NCBI GenBank assembly: GCA_964618455.1
Contig: CAZUAQ010000022.1
Coordinates: 23,170 to 87,169 of the forward strand
DNA: 64,000 bases
DNA from: CAZUAQ01 sp964618455
GTDB taxonomy: Bacteria; Planctomycetota; Phycisphaerae; UBA1845; PWPN01
Reading direction: 5' to 3'
Below the pieces are notes generated by a model, which worked only from the letters and a program-made list of their open reading frames with translations, did not search any database and was not told the origin of the DNA. Made by a program: the position numbers and the translations under genes. This document shows, piece after piece, positions 8,046-16,927 of the stretch (positions are counted from its first letter, which is position 1; each line of letters opens with the position of its first letter).

Positions 8046-9005
8046 ATGAACATGAGATCTCGTCCCATCACCGCTCGAACGTCTCCCTTGTACGAGAGTC
8101 GTCGTTCGTCGATCCGCGGCTTCACACTGATTGAGGTGCTGGTCGTCGTGGCCATCATCGCCCTGCTGGTGGCCATCCTGCTTCCGGCGTTATCCCGCGC
8201 ACGAGCTCAGGCGCGCAATACGCTCTGCCTCAGCAATCTGCGGCAGCACGGCATCTCGATGAACACTTTCGCGGCGGCCAACAAGGAAGTGGTTCCCCGG
8301 GGCGGCAACCACAACACGGTTCACTGGACGATGGTGGTAGCCAAGGAAATGCAGATGATTCAGAAGTACCCGAGATTCTCCTCGGGCGAATACCATGTCA
8401 ATGGATTGGCCGTCGACCAGATGGAAGTGTTTCAATGCCCGGAACGCAAGACGACCATGAGTGCCCCCTGGCTGGATTACATCGTCAATGCGATGGCTCC
8501 CGAGCCCAAGCAGTTCGGATCCGGCACGGCTATCCAGGTGGTTCACACGGACAACGCCGAGGACTCCAGGTTGAGCACGTACAAGCGTCCGTCGGATGTC
8601 GTTTACGTTGCAGATGCGGAGCGCGAAGACAAGAACGTGCCCTCGTTTGGTAATCCTTCGCTCGCCGAGGCGCGGAATAACTGGGAGACCGGCAACTGGA
8701 GTGGTGGCGGCATCGATGTCATGGACGTCTGGCGCGGTGCTCACCTGCCGGAAGGCCGCGATGTCTCGGGTATCCAGGACAACACGTCCGATGAGCCCGG
8801 TTCGCGCCGCATGGCCAGGAAGATGCACTTGAAGCGCTTCACCAACGCCAACTTCTTCGACGGGCATGGGGAAGGCATCCAGTTGGCCAACCGGAAACTG
8901 GCGAACGGATCGCCCGATCATCTGAGGAACTACGCGTACTGGCTGCGGCTGATGGGCGTTCGCGATCCTGAGGATTTCGCGAACATCGATACGACCATGC
9001 AGTGA
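8046..9005 (+). CDS. Prepilin-type N-terminal methylation protein with H-X10-DG motif (paralog 1)
   Basis: About 319 residues. A basic leader (MNMRSRPITARTS, ending SSIRG) is followed by the prepilin peptidase site and pilin helix GFTLIEVLVVVAIIALLVAI. The C-terminal part has MHLKRFTNANFFDGHGEG, a variant of the planctomycete prepilin-associated H-X9-DG domain with ten residues between His and Asp-Gly. Such proteins are numerous in Planctomycetes and Verrucomicrobia and resemble type II secretion pseudopilins; function is unknown. The ATG at 8046 is chosen for GAGG seven bases upstream. Its neighbour at 9385-10359 is a clear paralog. A strong terminator follows. Confidence 0.85.
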   Translation: MNMRSRPITARTSPLYESRRSSIRGFTLIEVLVVVAIIALLVAILLPALSRARAQARNTLCLSNLRQHGISMNTFAAANKEVVPRGGNHNTVHWTMVVAKEMQMIQKYPRFSSGEYHVNGLAVDQMEVFQCPERKTTMSAPWLDYIVNAMAPEPKQFGSGTAIQVVHTDNAEDSRLSTYKRPSDVVYVADAEREDKNVPSFGNPSLAEARNNWETGNWSGGGIDVMDVWRGAHLPEGRDVSGIQDNTSDEPGSRRMARKMHLKRFTNANFFDGHGEGIQLANRKLANGSPDHLRNYAYWLRLMGVRDPEDFANIDTTMQ

Positions 9006-9032
9006 TCGCAACGCACCAGGATTGCTCCCTTC

Positions 9033-9072
9033 ACGGGCCTCTGATGGCAAGCATCGGAGGCCCGTTTTTTTT
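9033..9072 (+). terminator. Rho-independent terminator
   Basis: ACGGGCCTC and TGATG pair with CATCG and GAGGCCCGT around a five-base loop, followed directly by eight T. Ends the first prepilin-like transcript. Confidence 0.9.
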
Positions 9073-9384
9073 GCGCGGATCTCCGACAACAATCGCCCTC
9101 GGAGACACGACGAGCATGAGTTGAAGCCTCGCAGCGTGAAGCATCGGAAAACTCGCAACAGACATTCGGCACCGATGGACGCCATCTTCCGCTGGTGCAT
9201 CGTCCTATCCCGCATCGCCGCGAATACGCTGCCCTTAACGCAAACATAACTATGATTCATCAATTCTATTGAAAGCGACGTATTCTGCGGCTCATCCGTG
9301 ATGCGCCGGGTTCCCCTGACATTCCTGATTCTGGTATACTTTGGCATTGTGCTACGAAGTTTTTCCCGCACTCCGAGGGTTCCC

Positions 9385-10359
9385 ATGATGATAGATGCAT
9401 TTGCCTGTGCGGCACGCGGTCGGCAAAGCGCGCGGGTCGCTCCGTCGAACCGAGGCGGGTTCACGCTCATCGAAGTACTGGTCGTCGTGGCCATCATTGC
9501 GTTGCTGGTCGCCATTCTCCTGCCTGCGCTGTCACGCGCACGCGCCCAGGCGCGCAACATGCAGTGCCTGAGCAATCTGCGTCAGTCCGGCACGGCCATG
9601 CAGTTGTACGTGGTCGAGTCCAAGGGATGGATTCCGCGCGCGGGGGACGCCGGAAATCGCGCGTTCTGGGCCAGCATCGTCGCCAAGGAGTTGAATCAGG
9701 TTCAACGGATGCCGGACAGCCCGGATGACCTTCAGGTCGACAAAATGAAGGTTCTCCATTGTCCCGAACGCATCAAGCTGCTGCCTGCTCCGTTCATCGA
9801 TTACGTCGTGAATTCCATGGTTCCGGATCCCAGGAACACGGGCTCCCGGTTTCAATGGGATCAGATCAAACTCTCTCCGGGCGATCCGTATCTCGAATGG
9901 TGCCGGCTCGACGTTTATCGACAGCCCAGCGGTGTGATTTACGTGGCGGATGCGGCGCGAGAAGAGACGTCCATCGCGGTCAACAGCTTTGATTCCGTGG
10001 AGGAGGCGCGAAGAAGTTGGTACGGCTTACCGACGTCCGGCGATGGCCAGGTCGCGGCGATGGATGCGTTCCTGGGCTTACATATGCCGCAGGGAAAGCC
10101 CAGTTTTGCCGCCGGCGGAGCTTACGGAGAGGGCAACACCACTGACGGCGACGGGCCCCGCCGAGTGGCCCGGAAGATGCATCTGAACCGGTTCACGAAC
10201 GGTGGCTTCATGGATGGACATGCCGACAGTGTTCAACTGGCAAATCGAAAAGACGCCTCCGGCAACCCGGATCACGTGGGCAACTACGCCTACTGGCTCA
10301 ATCTCTTTGGGGTCGAAGACGCGTACACCGTGGCACAGCTTGATCAGTTAGGCTACTGA
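9385..10359 (+). CDS. Prepilin-type N-terminal methylation protein with H-X10-DG motif (paralog 2)
   Basis: About 324 residues, paralogous to the protein at 8046-9005: leader ending in SNRG, the pilin helix GFTLIEVLVVVAIIALLVAI, the shared LPALSRARAQARN and CLSNLRQ, a CPER motif, and MHLNRFTNGGFMDGHADS near the C-terminus. The shared body after the helix suggests a tandem duplication with later divergence. The ATG at 9385 has GAGGG five bases upstream; the open frame extends 29 codons further without a binding site. It has its own -10-like TATACT and its own terminator, so it is a single-gene transcript inserted between pgmB and the GH65 gene. Confidence 0.85.
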   Translation: MMIDAFACAARGRQSARVAPSNRGGFTLIEVLVVVAIIALLVAILLPALSRARAQARNMQCLSNLRQSGTAMQLYVVESKGWIPRAGDAGNRAFWASIVAKELNQVQRMPDSPDDLQVDKMKVLHCPERIKLLPAPFIDYVVNSMVPDPRNTGSRFQWDQIKLSPGDPYLEWCRLDVYRQPSGVIYVADAAREETSIAVNSFDSVEEARRSWYGLPTSGDGQVAAMDAFLGLHMPQGKPSFAAGGAYGEGNTTDGDGPRRVARKMHLNRFTNGGFMDGHADSVQLANRKDASGNPDHVGNYAYWLNLFGVEDAYTVAQLDQLGY

Positions 10360-10422
10360 CGCGGATGTTTTCCTTCCGGGGAGTTCTTGAGCCTTCACGA
10401 CTCGCCCCTGTCGATTCGATAG

Positions 10423-10461
10423 CGGGCTGACGCCCTGATCTTCGTCGGCCCGTTTCTTTTT
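10423..10461 (+). terminator. Rho-independent terminator
   Basis: Stem CGGGC-T-GACG with CGTC-G-GCCCG, loop of ten bases, followed by TTTCTTTTT. Ends the second prepilin-like transcript. Confidence 0.8.
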
Positions 10462-10525
10462 GCGCGATCCTCGGATACAACCCGGCGGTTGAGGAGGCAT
10501 CAACCACAGGCAGGAGTTGCGCGTC

Positions 10526-12793
10526 GTGAGACTCTGGGAGATTCCGGGAAAGGACGATCGCTTTGCCGTCGTGCAGGACGCCATGGACTGGCATCGCATC
10601 GGGTATTGGGAAACGATCTTCAGCCTGACGAACGGGCGGATCGGGGCGCGCGGAAGCTTCGACGAACGCATGCCGGGCCTGCCGGGACGCCGCATGTCGT
10701 TCATGGCCGGGTTGTACGACACCGCCAGGGGAGGACTGCCCGAACTGCCGCTGCTGCCGGAGTGGCTGCTGAAGGACATCACGCTGGGGGAATCTCCGCT
10801 CGACCTGCGCCTGGGCTCGATCGTCTCCTTTACAAGGTGGCTCGACCTGCGGCGTGGCCTGCTGCTGCGGGAGATGGTGTGGCGTGACCGGGGCGGCCGC
10901 GCGACGCGCGTTCGCTTCCTCCGATGCCTGCATCTCGCTCGGCGCGAATTGGCACTGGTCCGGATGGAGATTACTCCGCTGGACACATCGTATGAGGTCA
11001 CGTGCGCCGTCGGCCTGGAACCGCCACCCTGGCCCGGTGAGCGCGATCCGCACTGGCAAGCGCCCCACCTCAAGAGCGCAACGCCGAACCAGGGCGAGAT
11101 GTGGTTGCGTACCCGGCAGTCGAAACGCCCCCTCGCCGTCTGCGGCCACACGACGGCTGGTCTGGAAGGTTTGCCTGTCGAAGCGTTCCCGCTCTCGGAC
11201 TCGCGGCGTGTCGGCTCACAGTTCATCGTGCCGCTTGAAACGAATCAGACACTGACGATCGATCGAGTGACATCGTTCGTGGCCGGCGAATCCGGCGCGA
11301 AGCCGCCGACCTCAAAGGCCCGTCGCTCGCTGAAATCAGCGGTTGAAATTGGATTTGAGGATCTGCTGTCCGAGCATGTGAACGCCTGCAAGGAGTTGTG
11401 GGATCGCTACGATATCGAGATCGATGGCCCCGCACGCGAGCAGCAGGCCATTCGCTACAACCTGTTTCAACTGGCCACGCTCTGCCCGCCCGAGGGCGAC
11501 GTCGCAAGCATCGGCCCGAAGGGGCTGAGCGGGACGCATTACCTCGGCCATATCTTCTGGGACACGGAAATCTACATGGTGCCGATGTTCGCGTTGGGCG
11601 ACCCCGCCGGGGCGCGGACATTGCTGGATTACCGTTACCACACGCTCGACGGCGCGCGGGCCAAGGCGAAGGCGAACGGCTACCGCGGCGCGCAGTATGC
11701 CTGGGAATCCGCCGACACCGGTGAAGAAGCGTGCCCGAAGACATTGCCACATCCGATCACCGGCGAGCCGGTGCGCATCTGGTGCGGGGACCTGCAGGAT
11801 CACATCAGCGCCGACGTGGTGTACGCGGTGAACACCTACGCCGAAGCGACGGGCGACTGGGACTACGTCTGGTCGCGGGGCGCGGAGATGGCGTTCGAGA
11901 CGGCGCGGTTCTGGATGGACCGGGTCACGCCGAACGCTGCCGGCGGATTCGACATTCGCGACGCGCTCGGCCCGGATGAATTTCACATCCACGTCGACAA
12001 CGACATGTTCAACAACATGCTTGCCCGATGGGCATTGCGGCGTGCGGTGATGTGGTACGGGGACGCGCGCTTCCCCGAGGAAAAAAAACAGGCGTTGATC
12101 GATCGACTCGAGTTGAAATCGAACGAACCGGCGCACTGGCGTGACGTGGCGGAGATGCTGACGATCCTGCATGATCCCGAGACCGGGTTCATGGAACAGC
12201 ACGAGGGTTTCCTGGCCCGCCCCGAGATCGCCCCGGAACTGTTCGATCTCGAGCGTCGCGGACCGCTGTCGCACATCATCGGCCCGGATGTCTGCGTCGA
12301 GGGGCAGGCGCTCAAGCAGGCGGAGGTGGTCTGCCTGCTTCACCTGATGCCGGAGGAGTTCGATCGGCGAAGCATGGACGTGAACTTCGACTATTACGCC
12401 CCGCGCACCACGCACGATTCTTCGCTGAGCGTCAGTTCACACAGCCTCGCCGCCGCCTTCATGGAGCGGATCGACACGGCGTACGAATATCTGCAGCGCT
12501 CGATCTTCCTGGATCTCGACGACCTGGCGGGCAACACCGACGCTGGACTGCACACCGCCAACATGGGCGGCATGTGGCAGGCGATCGTCTTCGGCCTGGC
12601 CGGGCTGACGATTGACGGCAATACACCACGTGTTCGCCCTCGTCTGCCTTCCGCATGGAAGAATATCAGCTTCCGCATCCGGCACCGGGGGCAGTGTTAC
12701 CTCGTGACCTGCGATGCCGAGGGTGGGCGCATCCAGGCCTTGACGGAGGCCGGGAAACAAGCTGCGGGACTGCCTGTCGATCATGGAGGATGA
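10526..12793 (+). CDS. Glycoside hydrolase family 65 disaccharide phosphorylase
   Basis: About 755 residues, the usual length for maltose, trehalose, kojibiose or nigerose phosphorylases, which split an alpha-glucoside with phosphate and give beta-glucose-1-phosphate. Seen are the N-terminal beta-sandwich opening (TIFSLTNGRIGARGSFDE), the barrel segments GHIFWDTEIYMVPMF and YRGAQYAWESADTGEE, the catalytic acid Glu near residue 485 in ALGPDEFHIHVDND, the phosphate-site region TTHDSSLS, and the terminal TANMGGMWQA. The GTG at 10526 has AGGAG nine bases upstream; a TTG three codons earlier is possible. The substrate is not decided by sequence. With pgmB (7241-7909) and otsAB (4006-6177) nearby, trehalose is a reasonable guess. 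Confidence 0.9.
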   Translation: MRLWEIPGKDDRFAVVQDAMDWHRIGYWETIFSLTNGRIGARGSFDERMPGLPGRRMSFMAGLYDTARGGLPELPLLPEWLLKDITLGESPLDLRLGSIVSFTRWLDLRRGLLLREMVWRDRGGRATRVRFLRCLHLARRELALVRMEITPLDTSYEVTCAVGLEPPPWPGERDPHWQAPHLKSATPNQGEMWLRTRQSKRPLAVCGHTTAGLEGLPVEAFPLSDSRRVGSQFIVPLETNQTLTIDRVTSFVAGESGAKPPTSKARRSLKSAVEIGFEDLLSEHVNACKELWDRYDIEIDGPAREQQAIRYNLFQLATLCPPEGDVASIGPKGLSGTHYLGHIFWDTEIYMVPMFALGDPAGARTLLDYRYHTLDGARAKAKANGYRGAQYAWESADTGEEACPKTLPHPITGEPVRIWCGDLQDHISADVVYAVNTYAEATGDWDYVWSRGAEMAFETARFWMDRVTPNAAGGFDIRDALGPDEFHIHVDNDMFNNMLARWALRRAVMWYGDARFPEEKKQALIDRLELKSNEPAHWRDVAEMLTILHDPETGFMEQHEGFLARPEIAPELFDLERRGPLSHIIGPDVCVEGQALKQAEVVCLLHLMPEEFDRRSMDVNFDYYAPRTTHDSSLSVSSHSLAAAFMERIDTAYEYLQRSIFLDLDDLAGNTDAGLHTANMGGMWQAIVFGLAGLTIDGNTPRVRPRLPSAWKNISFRIRHRGQCYLVTCDAEGGRIQALTEAGKQAAGLPVDHGG

Positions 12794-12886
12794 CGGAAAT
12801 CGCGATCTTCGAGATTTCCCGAGAGGCTCCCTGTTATACTCTCTGCATCGTTCGAGCATGTGCCTGTCGATTCGGGGACGATGGCG

Positions 12887-14548
12887 ATGACGCGGTTGTT
12901 TATCTCCCAACCCGGGATGTCCACATATTCCAGGGATCTGCAAAGCAGCCCAGTGAGCTTCGGGCGATCGGATGAGAACCATCTCGTGATCGACGGCCGT
13001 GGTGTTTCCCGGGTGCATGGACGGTTCAGCCAGGACACACATGGGAACTGGTGGGTGGAGGATCTGGGCTCGCGCAACGGGATCAACGTCAATGGGCGGT
13101 CCGTCCGGAAGTTTCGCCTTCAGGCGGGCGACACCCTGCAGGTCGGTGAATGCAGCCTGAATTTCCAGCCGGACGCGGCGGTGCCGATCCGACAGTTCCA
13201 CGAGCAGGTGACCATTTCCGACGGCTCGATGATGGCGGAAGTGACCCTTGAGCGTACCCCGAACGCCATTGAACCCGTGGACGCACGGCGACTGCGGGCG
13301 CTGTATGACATCAGCAAGAACCTGCTGCACCAGCGAAGCGAACGTGGGCTGATCGATCAGGTGGCAGAGGTACTCACTTCGACGCTTGAAGCCGATGTCG
13401 TCGTGTTCGGTTTGAGTTCAGATCCCATTCAAGACCCCGACAGCGTAGTCGTGGCTGTCAGCGACACGCGTGACCCGAATATCCGGCTCAGCCACTCCCT
13501 GCTGCGCCGCACCACGGATCTCGGCAAGGCCGTTCTCATCAAGGATACGCGCCAGGATGCCGACCTGGCACAGGCGGTGAGTATCCTCCAAGCGGACATC
13601 CGCTCGGCCATTTGCGTGCCACTGCTGCGCGACGACGTGGTCAACGGATTCATTTACATCGACAACCGCAGACGTCATCGCAGCTACACCGCGGCGGACC
13701 TGGAGTTCGTCGCCGCCCTCGGCGGTATCGTCGGTACCGCCTTCGAGAACATCCGTCTGCAGGAGGCCGAGATCCAGAACCAGCGGATGATCGCCGAACT
13801 GCAGGCGGCAAGACGCGTTCAGCAGGCGATCATGCCGACCCAGTGGCCCGAGATTCCGGGATGGGAGATCCATGGAGCGCACCAGACCTGCCTCGAGGTC
13901 GGCGGGGATTACTATGCCGCCATCCGGACACCGAACGGCTGGGGCTGGCTGGTCATTGCCGATGTCTGCGGCAAGGGCGCCGGTGCGGCGCTGCTGGCCT
14001 GCAGCTTGCACAGTGCCGTGCATGTGGCGTTGCCTTACTGTCGTGGAGCCGGCGAACTGCTTGGCAAACTGAATACCTACCTCTGCCAGCAGGAACTCGA
14101 TTCGGGTTTCGTGACATGTGCGGTCGCCCTGGTCAAGCCGGAAGCGGGAACCGTCCATATCGCATCCGCCGGGCATCCCTACCCGATAGTGATCCGTGAA
14201 AGTGGTCCAGCAGCTCCACTGGAACTGAATTCGGAGCTGGTGCTGGGTGTCAGCGATGCTTCGGTTTATGAAGAAACGGTGTGGCAGCCGCCTTCGCCGG
14301 ATGCTGCCCTGCTTTTTTATACGGATGGGGTCACCGAAGCGTTTGACGAGAGGGAGGAACTGTTCGGCGAGGATCGATTGCGATCCTGCTTCACGCAAAT
14401 GGACTCCGCCGGCCGATTGATCGAATCGGTCCAGCGCGAACTCGCTGATTTCCGAGGGGATTGCGAATCGACGGACGACATGACTCTTCTCGCTCTCCGC
14501 TACACAGGGCTCAGCCATAGAGTTGACGACGCAAAGCACTCCTGCTAA
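12887..14548 (+). CDS. FHA-GAF-PP2C (SpoIIE-type) protein phosphatase
   Basis: About 553 residues in three parts. An FHA phosphothreonine-binding domain comes first (SFGRSDENHL, GVSRVHGRF, DLGSRNGINVNG). A GAF sensor domain follows (about 130-300, with AICVPLLRDDVVNGFIYIDN). Last is a SpoIIE/RsbU-type PPM phosphatase with the metal aspartates in LEVGGDYYA, VIADVCGKGAGAALL and STDDMTLLALR. RsbU-like phosphatases usually reset anti-anti-sigma partners in stress switching; none is encoded alongside. The ATG at 12887 is preferred for its distance of eight from GGGGA; the open frame begins with a GTG at 12860. A TATACT at about 12834 may be its -10 element. Confidence 0.92.
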   Translation: MTRLFISQPGMSTYSRDLQSSPVSFGRSDENHLVIDGRGVSRVHGRFSQDTHGNWWVEDLGSRNGINVNGRSVRKFRLQAGDTLQVGECSLNFQPDAAVPIRQFHEQVTISDGSMMAEVTLERTPNAIEPVDARRLRALYDISKNLLHQRSERGLIDQVAEVLTSTLEADVVVFGLSSDPIQDPDSVVVAVSDTRDPNIRLSHSLLRRTTDLGKAVLIKDTRQDADLAQAVSILQADIRSAICVPLLRDDVVNGFIYIDNRRRHRSYTAADLEFVAALGGIVGTAFENIRLQEAEIQNQRMIAELQAARRVQQAIMPTQWPEIPGWEIHGAHQTCLEVGGDYYAAIRTPNGWGWLVIADVCGKGAGAALLACSLHSAVHVALPYCRGAGELLGKLNTYLCQQELDSGFVTCAVALVKPEAGTVHIASAGHPYPIVIRESGPAAPLELNSELVLGVSDASVYEETVWQPPSPDAALLFYTDGVTEAFDEREELFGEDRLRSCFTQMDSAGRLIESVQRELADFRGDCESTDDMTLLALRYTGLSHRVDDAKHSC

Positions 14549-14676
14549 TTCTGATTGGGCGGGTCGGGTCGGCCCACAGCCTGTTGCTTACATGGTCAAT
14601 AACGATTTCGAGCCGGGTGATCTCCTGTCCTGCGATTCAGGACGCTCACCCAACTCCTCGGGAAAGGGAAATCCTC

Positions 14677-15609
14677 ATGAACTTTCGAATCCTGTCCACC
14701 ACCGTGGTGATGCTGACTTTTCTTCACGGAGCTCCCGTCGTTCAGGCGGATGACGTCAAGGCGGTCGAGAAGAAGCTGATCGAAATCGGTACCAAACACA
14801 AGGCGGTTCGCACCAAGCAGAAATCCAAGATGCATACCGAGATGCAGGGCTTCTCCATGAAGGCCCAAGGCGAAGCCACGACCGAGTACAAGCGCAAAGG
14901 CAAGGATAAGTATCTCATGCGCATGGAAGGGGTCTCCGAGAACATCATGAAGATGGGCGATGCGCCCGAGAAGAAAACGAAGATCAAGTCGCTGAGCATC
15001 GTCGATGGTAAGCACTTCTACGCGCTCACCGATACGGACGGCCAGAAAACCGCCATGAAGAACACGTTGAACGACAGCATCTGGAATCCGTTCGACCTTG
15101 AGGGATATTTCAAGACGAAACACAAGGACAATGACGTCAAGCTCTTGAAGGATGAGAAGGTGGACGGCAAAACGTGCTATGTCTTCGAGGTCACCCCGAA
15201 GAAAGACAGTCCGTCAGCCATGCAGATTTCCAAAACGATGGAGTATTACGACAAGAAGAGCGCCATCCTGATGAAGGCGGTCACCTATGATAAGAATGGC
15301 AAGGAGATGTCGGTCATCACCACCACGGAAGTCAAGATCAATCCCGACCTCAAGGACGAGCGTTTCGTCTTCAAGGCGCCGGAAGGCGTGACCGTCATGG
15401 ACATGACGAAGATGCAGCAGCAACAGCAGCAGCAGAGTCAGGAAAGCTCCACTTCCGAAGAGAAGAGCAGCACTGCCGAGACGGAAGCCAAGCCGAAGGA
15501 ATCCACCCAGAGCAGCACACGAGCCAAGCCGGAGGAGGAAAAGAAGGAAGAGAAGAAGGAAGAGAAGAAAGGCGGCGGTATCGGCGGCCTGCTCAACAAG
15601 ATCAAGTGA
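14677..15609 (+). CDS. Exported LolA/RseB-fold-like protein with charged C-terminal tail
   Basis: 310 residues. A clear signal peptide (MNFRILSTTVVMLTFLHGA, cleavage after QA) is followed by a domain of alternating strands (YLMRMEGVSENIMKMG, KSLSIVDGKHFYALTD, VDGKTCYVFEVTPKKD, YYDKKSAILMKAVTYD) that resembles the half-barrel of LolA, LppX and RseB lipid-carrier proteins. The C-terminus is low complexity: a Q run from CAG/CAA codons, Ser/Glu blocks, then KKEEKKEEKKEEKKGGG. The tail may contact envelope polymers. Family assignment rests on pattern only. The start at 14677 has AAGGGAAAT upstream and removes 31 unlikely residues. A strong terminator follows. Confidence 0.7.
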   Translation: MNFRILSTTVVMLTFLHGAPVVQADDVKAVEKKLIEIGTKHKAVRTKQKSKMHTEMQGFSMKAQGEATTEYKRKGKDKYLMRMEGVSENIMKMGDAPEKKTKIKSLSIVDGKHFYALTDTDGQKTAMKNTLNDSIWNPFDLEGYFKTKHKDNDVKLLKDEKVDGKTCYVFEVTPKKDSPSAMQISKTMEYYDKKSAILMKAVTYDKNGKEMSVITTTEVKINPDLKDERFVFKAPEGVTVMDMTKMQQQQQQQSQESSTSEEKSSTAETEAKPKESTQSSTRAKPEEEKKEEKKEEKKGGGIGGLLNKIK

Positions 15610-15654
15610 TCGCCGAGCGGCGGTACCTGTGCTGATTGATCATCCACACTCTCA

Positions 15655-15697
15655 CGAGACCGGCCGGAAATCCATTCCGCCGGTCTCGCTCTTTTTC
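15655..15697 (+). terminator. Rho-independent terminator
   Basis: Stem CGAGACCGG-CGGAA with TTCCG-CGGTCTCG (one bulged C), five-base loop, then CTCTTTTTC. Confidence 0.85.
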
Positions 15698-15743
15698 AAG
15701 ATCAGGCTTTTCGCTCGAATCGCTTTGCGTATCATGGTGCGCC

Positions 15744-16883
15744 ATGAAGAAACAGCATCAACAACTTCTGGCCGAGATTCTGGCGCTGCCCACCTCGCCC
15801 CTGAACGAGCAGTACGTTGCGGCCTACATCCGCGACTGGGCCGAGGCGCGGCGCCACATCACGCTGACCTCCGACGCGTTCGGCAATCTCAAGGCGGAAC
15901 TGTGTATCGGCCGAACGCGCGACCCGCAGCCGCTGGTCTTCTCCGCCCACATGGATCATCCCGGTTTCGAGGCCCTGTCCACGTCGCGCACGGGCAAGCT
16001 CGAGGCTGCCTGGCGCGGCTGGGTGATGCCGGAGTACTTCAAGGGCGCGGGCGTGCGGTTCTGGAGTGAAGGCCGGTGGATCCGCGGGACGATCACATCG
16101 ATCACCATGCGAAGCGAGCGCGGCCGCAAGCGCGTGGATCGCGTGAAGGTCGATCCGCGCAAGCCGGTACCGCCGGGTGCCATCGGGATGTGGGACCTGC
16201 CGAATCCGAAGTTTCAGAAGAATCGCATCCATGCCCGTGTCTGTGATGATCTCGCCGGGCTGGCGGCGATTCTCGTCGCGCTGGATGAGCTTCACCGCCA
16301 AGGCAAGCCGGTGCACGTCCTGGCCACGTTCACCCGGGCCGAAGAGGTCGGCTTCACCGGGGCGATTGCCGGTTGCCGGCACAAGCTCTACCCGAAGCGG
16401 GCCCGGATCGTGGCGGTCGAATGCAGCAGCGTGCTGCCGGGCGTGATCATGGGCGGCGGACCCGTGCTTCGCGTGGGCGACGCGTCGGCCATCTTCTCCC
16501 CGGACCTGACCGCCTGGTGCGGCGAGGTTGCCAAGGATCTCGCGAATTCGCGCGGTCGCTTCACGTGGCAACGCAAGCTGATGGATGGCGGCACGTGCGA
16601 ATCGGCGGCGTTCTGCGAGCTGGGCTTCAATGCCACCGGACTTTGCCTGCCCCTCGGGAACTATCACAACATGGATCGTACGCGTCAGCGTATCGCCGCC
16701 GAGTTCATCGATCTCGACGACTTCGAGATGCTGACGCGGTGGTTCGTCGCCCTGGCCACCACGAAACGCCGCCCCACCCGCGGCAACCCCGAACTCGCCA
16801 AGGTACTCCAGCGGCTCGACCGTCAATGGACGCCGCAGCTCCGAAAGACGGTCGACCGCATGGAACATGCACCGGGCAAGTAA
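15744..16883 (+). CDS. M42 family metallo-aminopeptidase
   Basis: 379 residues of the M42 (glutamyl aminopeptidase/deblocking peptidase, cellulase-M) family, which trim N-terminal residues from peptides in large cytoplasmic oligomers. The di-metal ligands are all visible: His in VFSAHMDHPG, the bridging Asp in ARVCDDLAGL, the catalytic pair in FTRAEEVGFTGA, a carboxylate in IVAVECSS, and the last His in LGNYHNMDR. The ATG at 15744 begins MKKQHQQLLAEILALPTSPL as in homologs; no good ribosome binding site is visible, and the open frame reaches back 36 codons. It converges with the VWA gene downstream. Confidence 0.88.
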   Translation: MKKQHQQLLAEILALPTSPLNEQYVAAYIRDWAEARRHITLTSDAFGNLKAELCIGRTRDPQPLVFSAHMDHPGFEALSTSRTGKLEAAWRGWVMPEYFKGAGVRFWSEGRWIRGTITSITMRSERGRKRVDRVKVDPRKPVPPGAIGMWDLPNPKFQKNRIHARVCDDLAGLAAILVALDELHRQGKPVHVLATFTRAEEVGFTGAIAGCRHKLYPKRARIVAVECSSVLPGVIMGGGPVLRVGDASAIFSPDLTAWCGEVAKDLANSRGRFTWQRKLMDGGTCESAAFCELGFNATGLCLPLGNYHNMDRTRQRIAAEFIDLDDFEMLTRWFVALATTKRRPTRGNPELAKVLQRLDRQWTPQLRKTVDRMEHAPGK

Positions 16884-16927
16884 GCAGGTCGCCACGGGCG
16901 GGACGGATCATCATTCACCGAACATCC

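Noticed and set aside
12860..12886. GTG start at 12860 for the FHA-GAF-PP2C gene
   Set aside because: The ATG at 12887 has a better-placed GGGGA and gives the natural FHA N-terminus.
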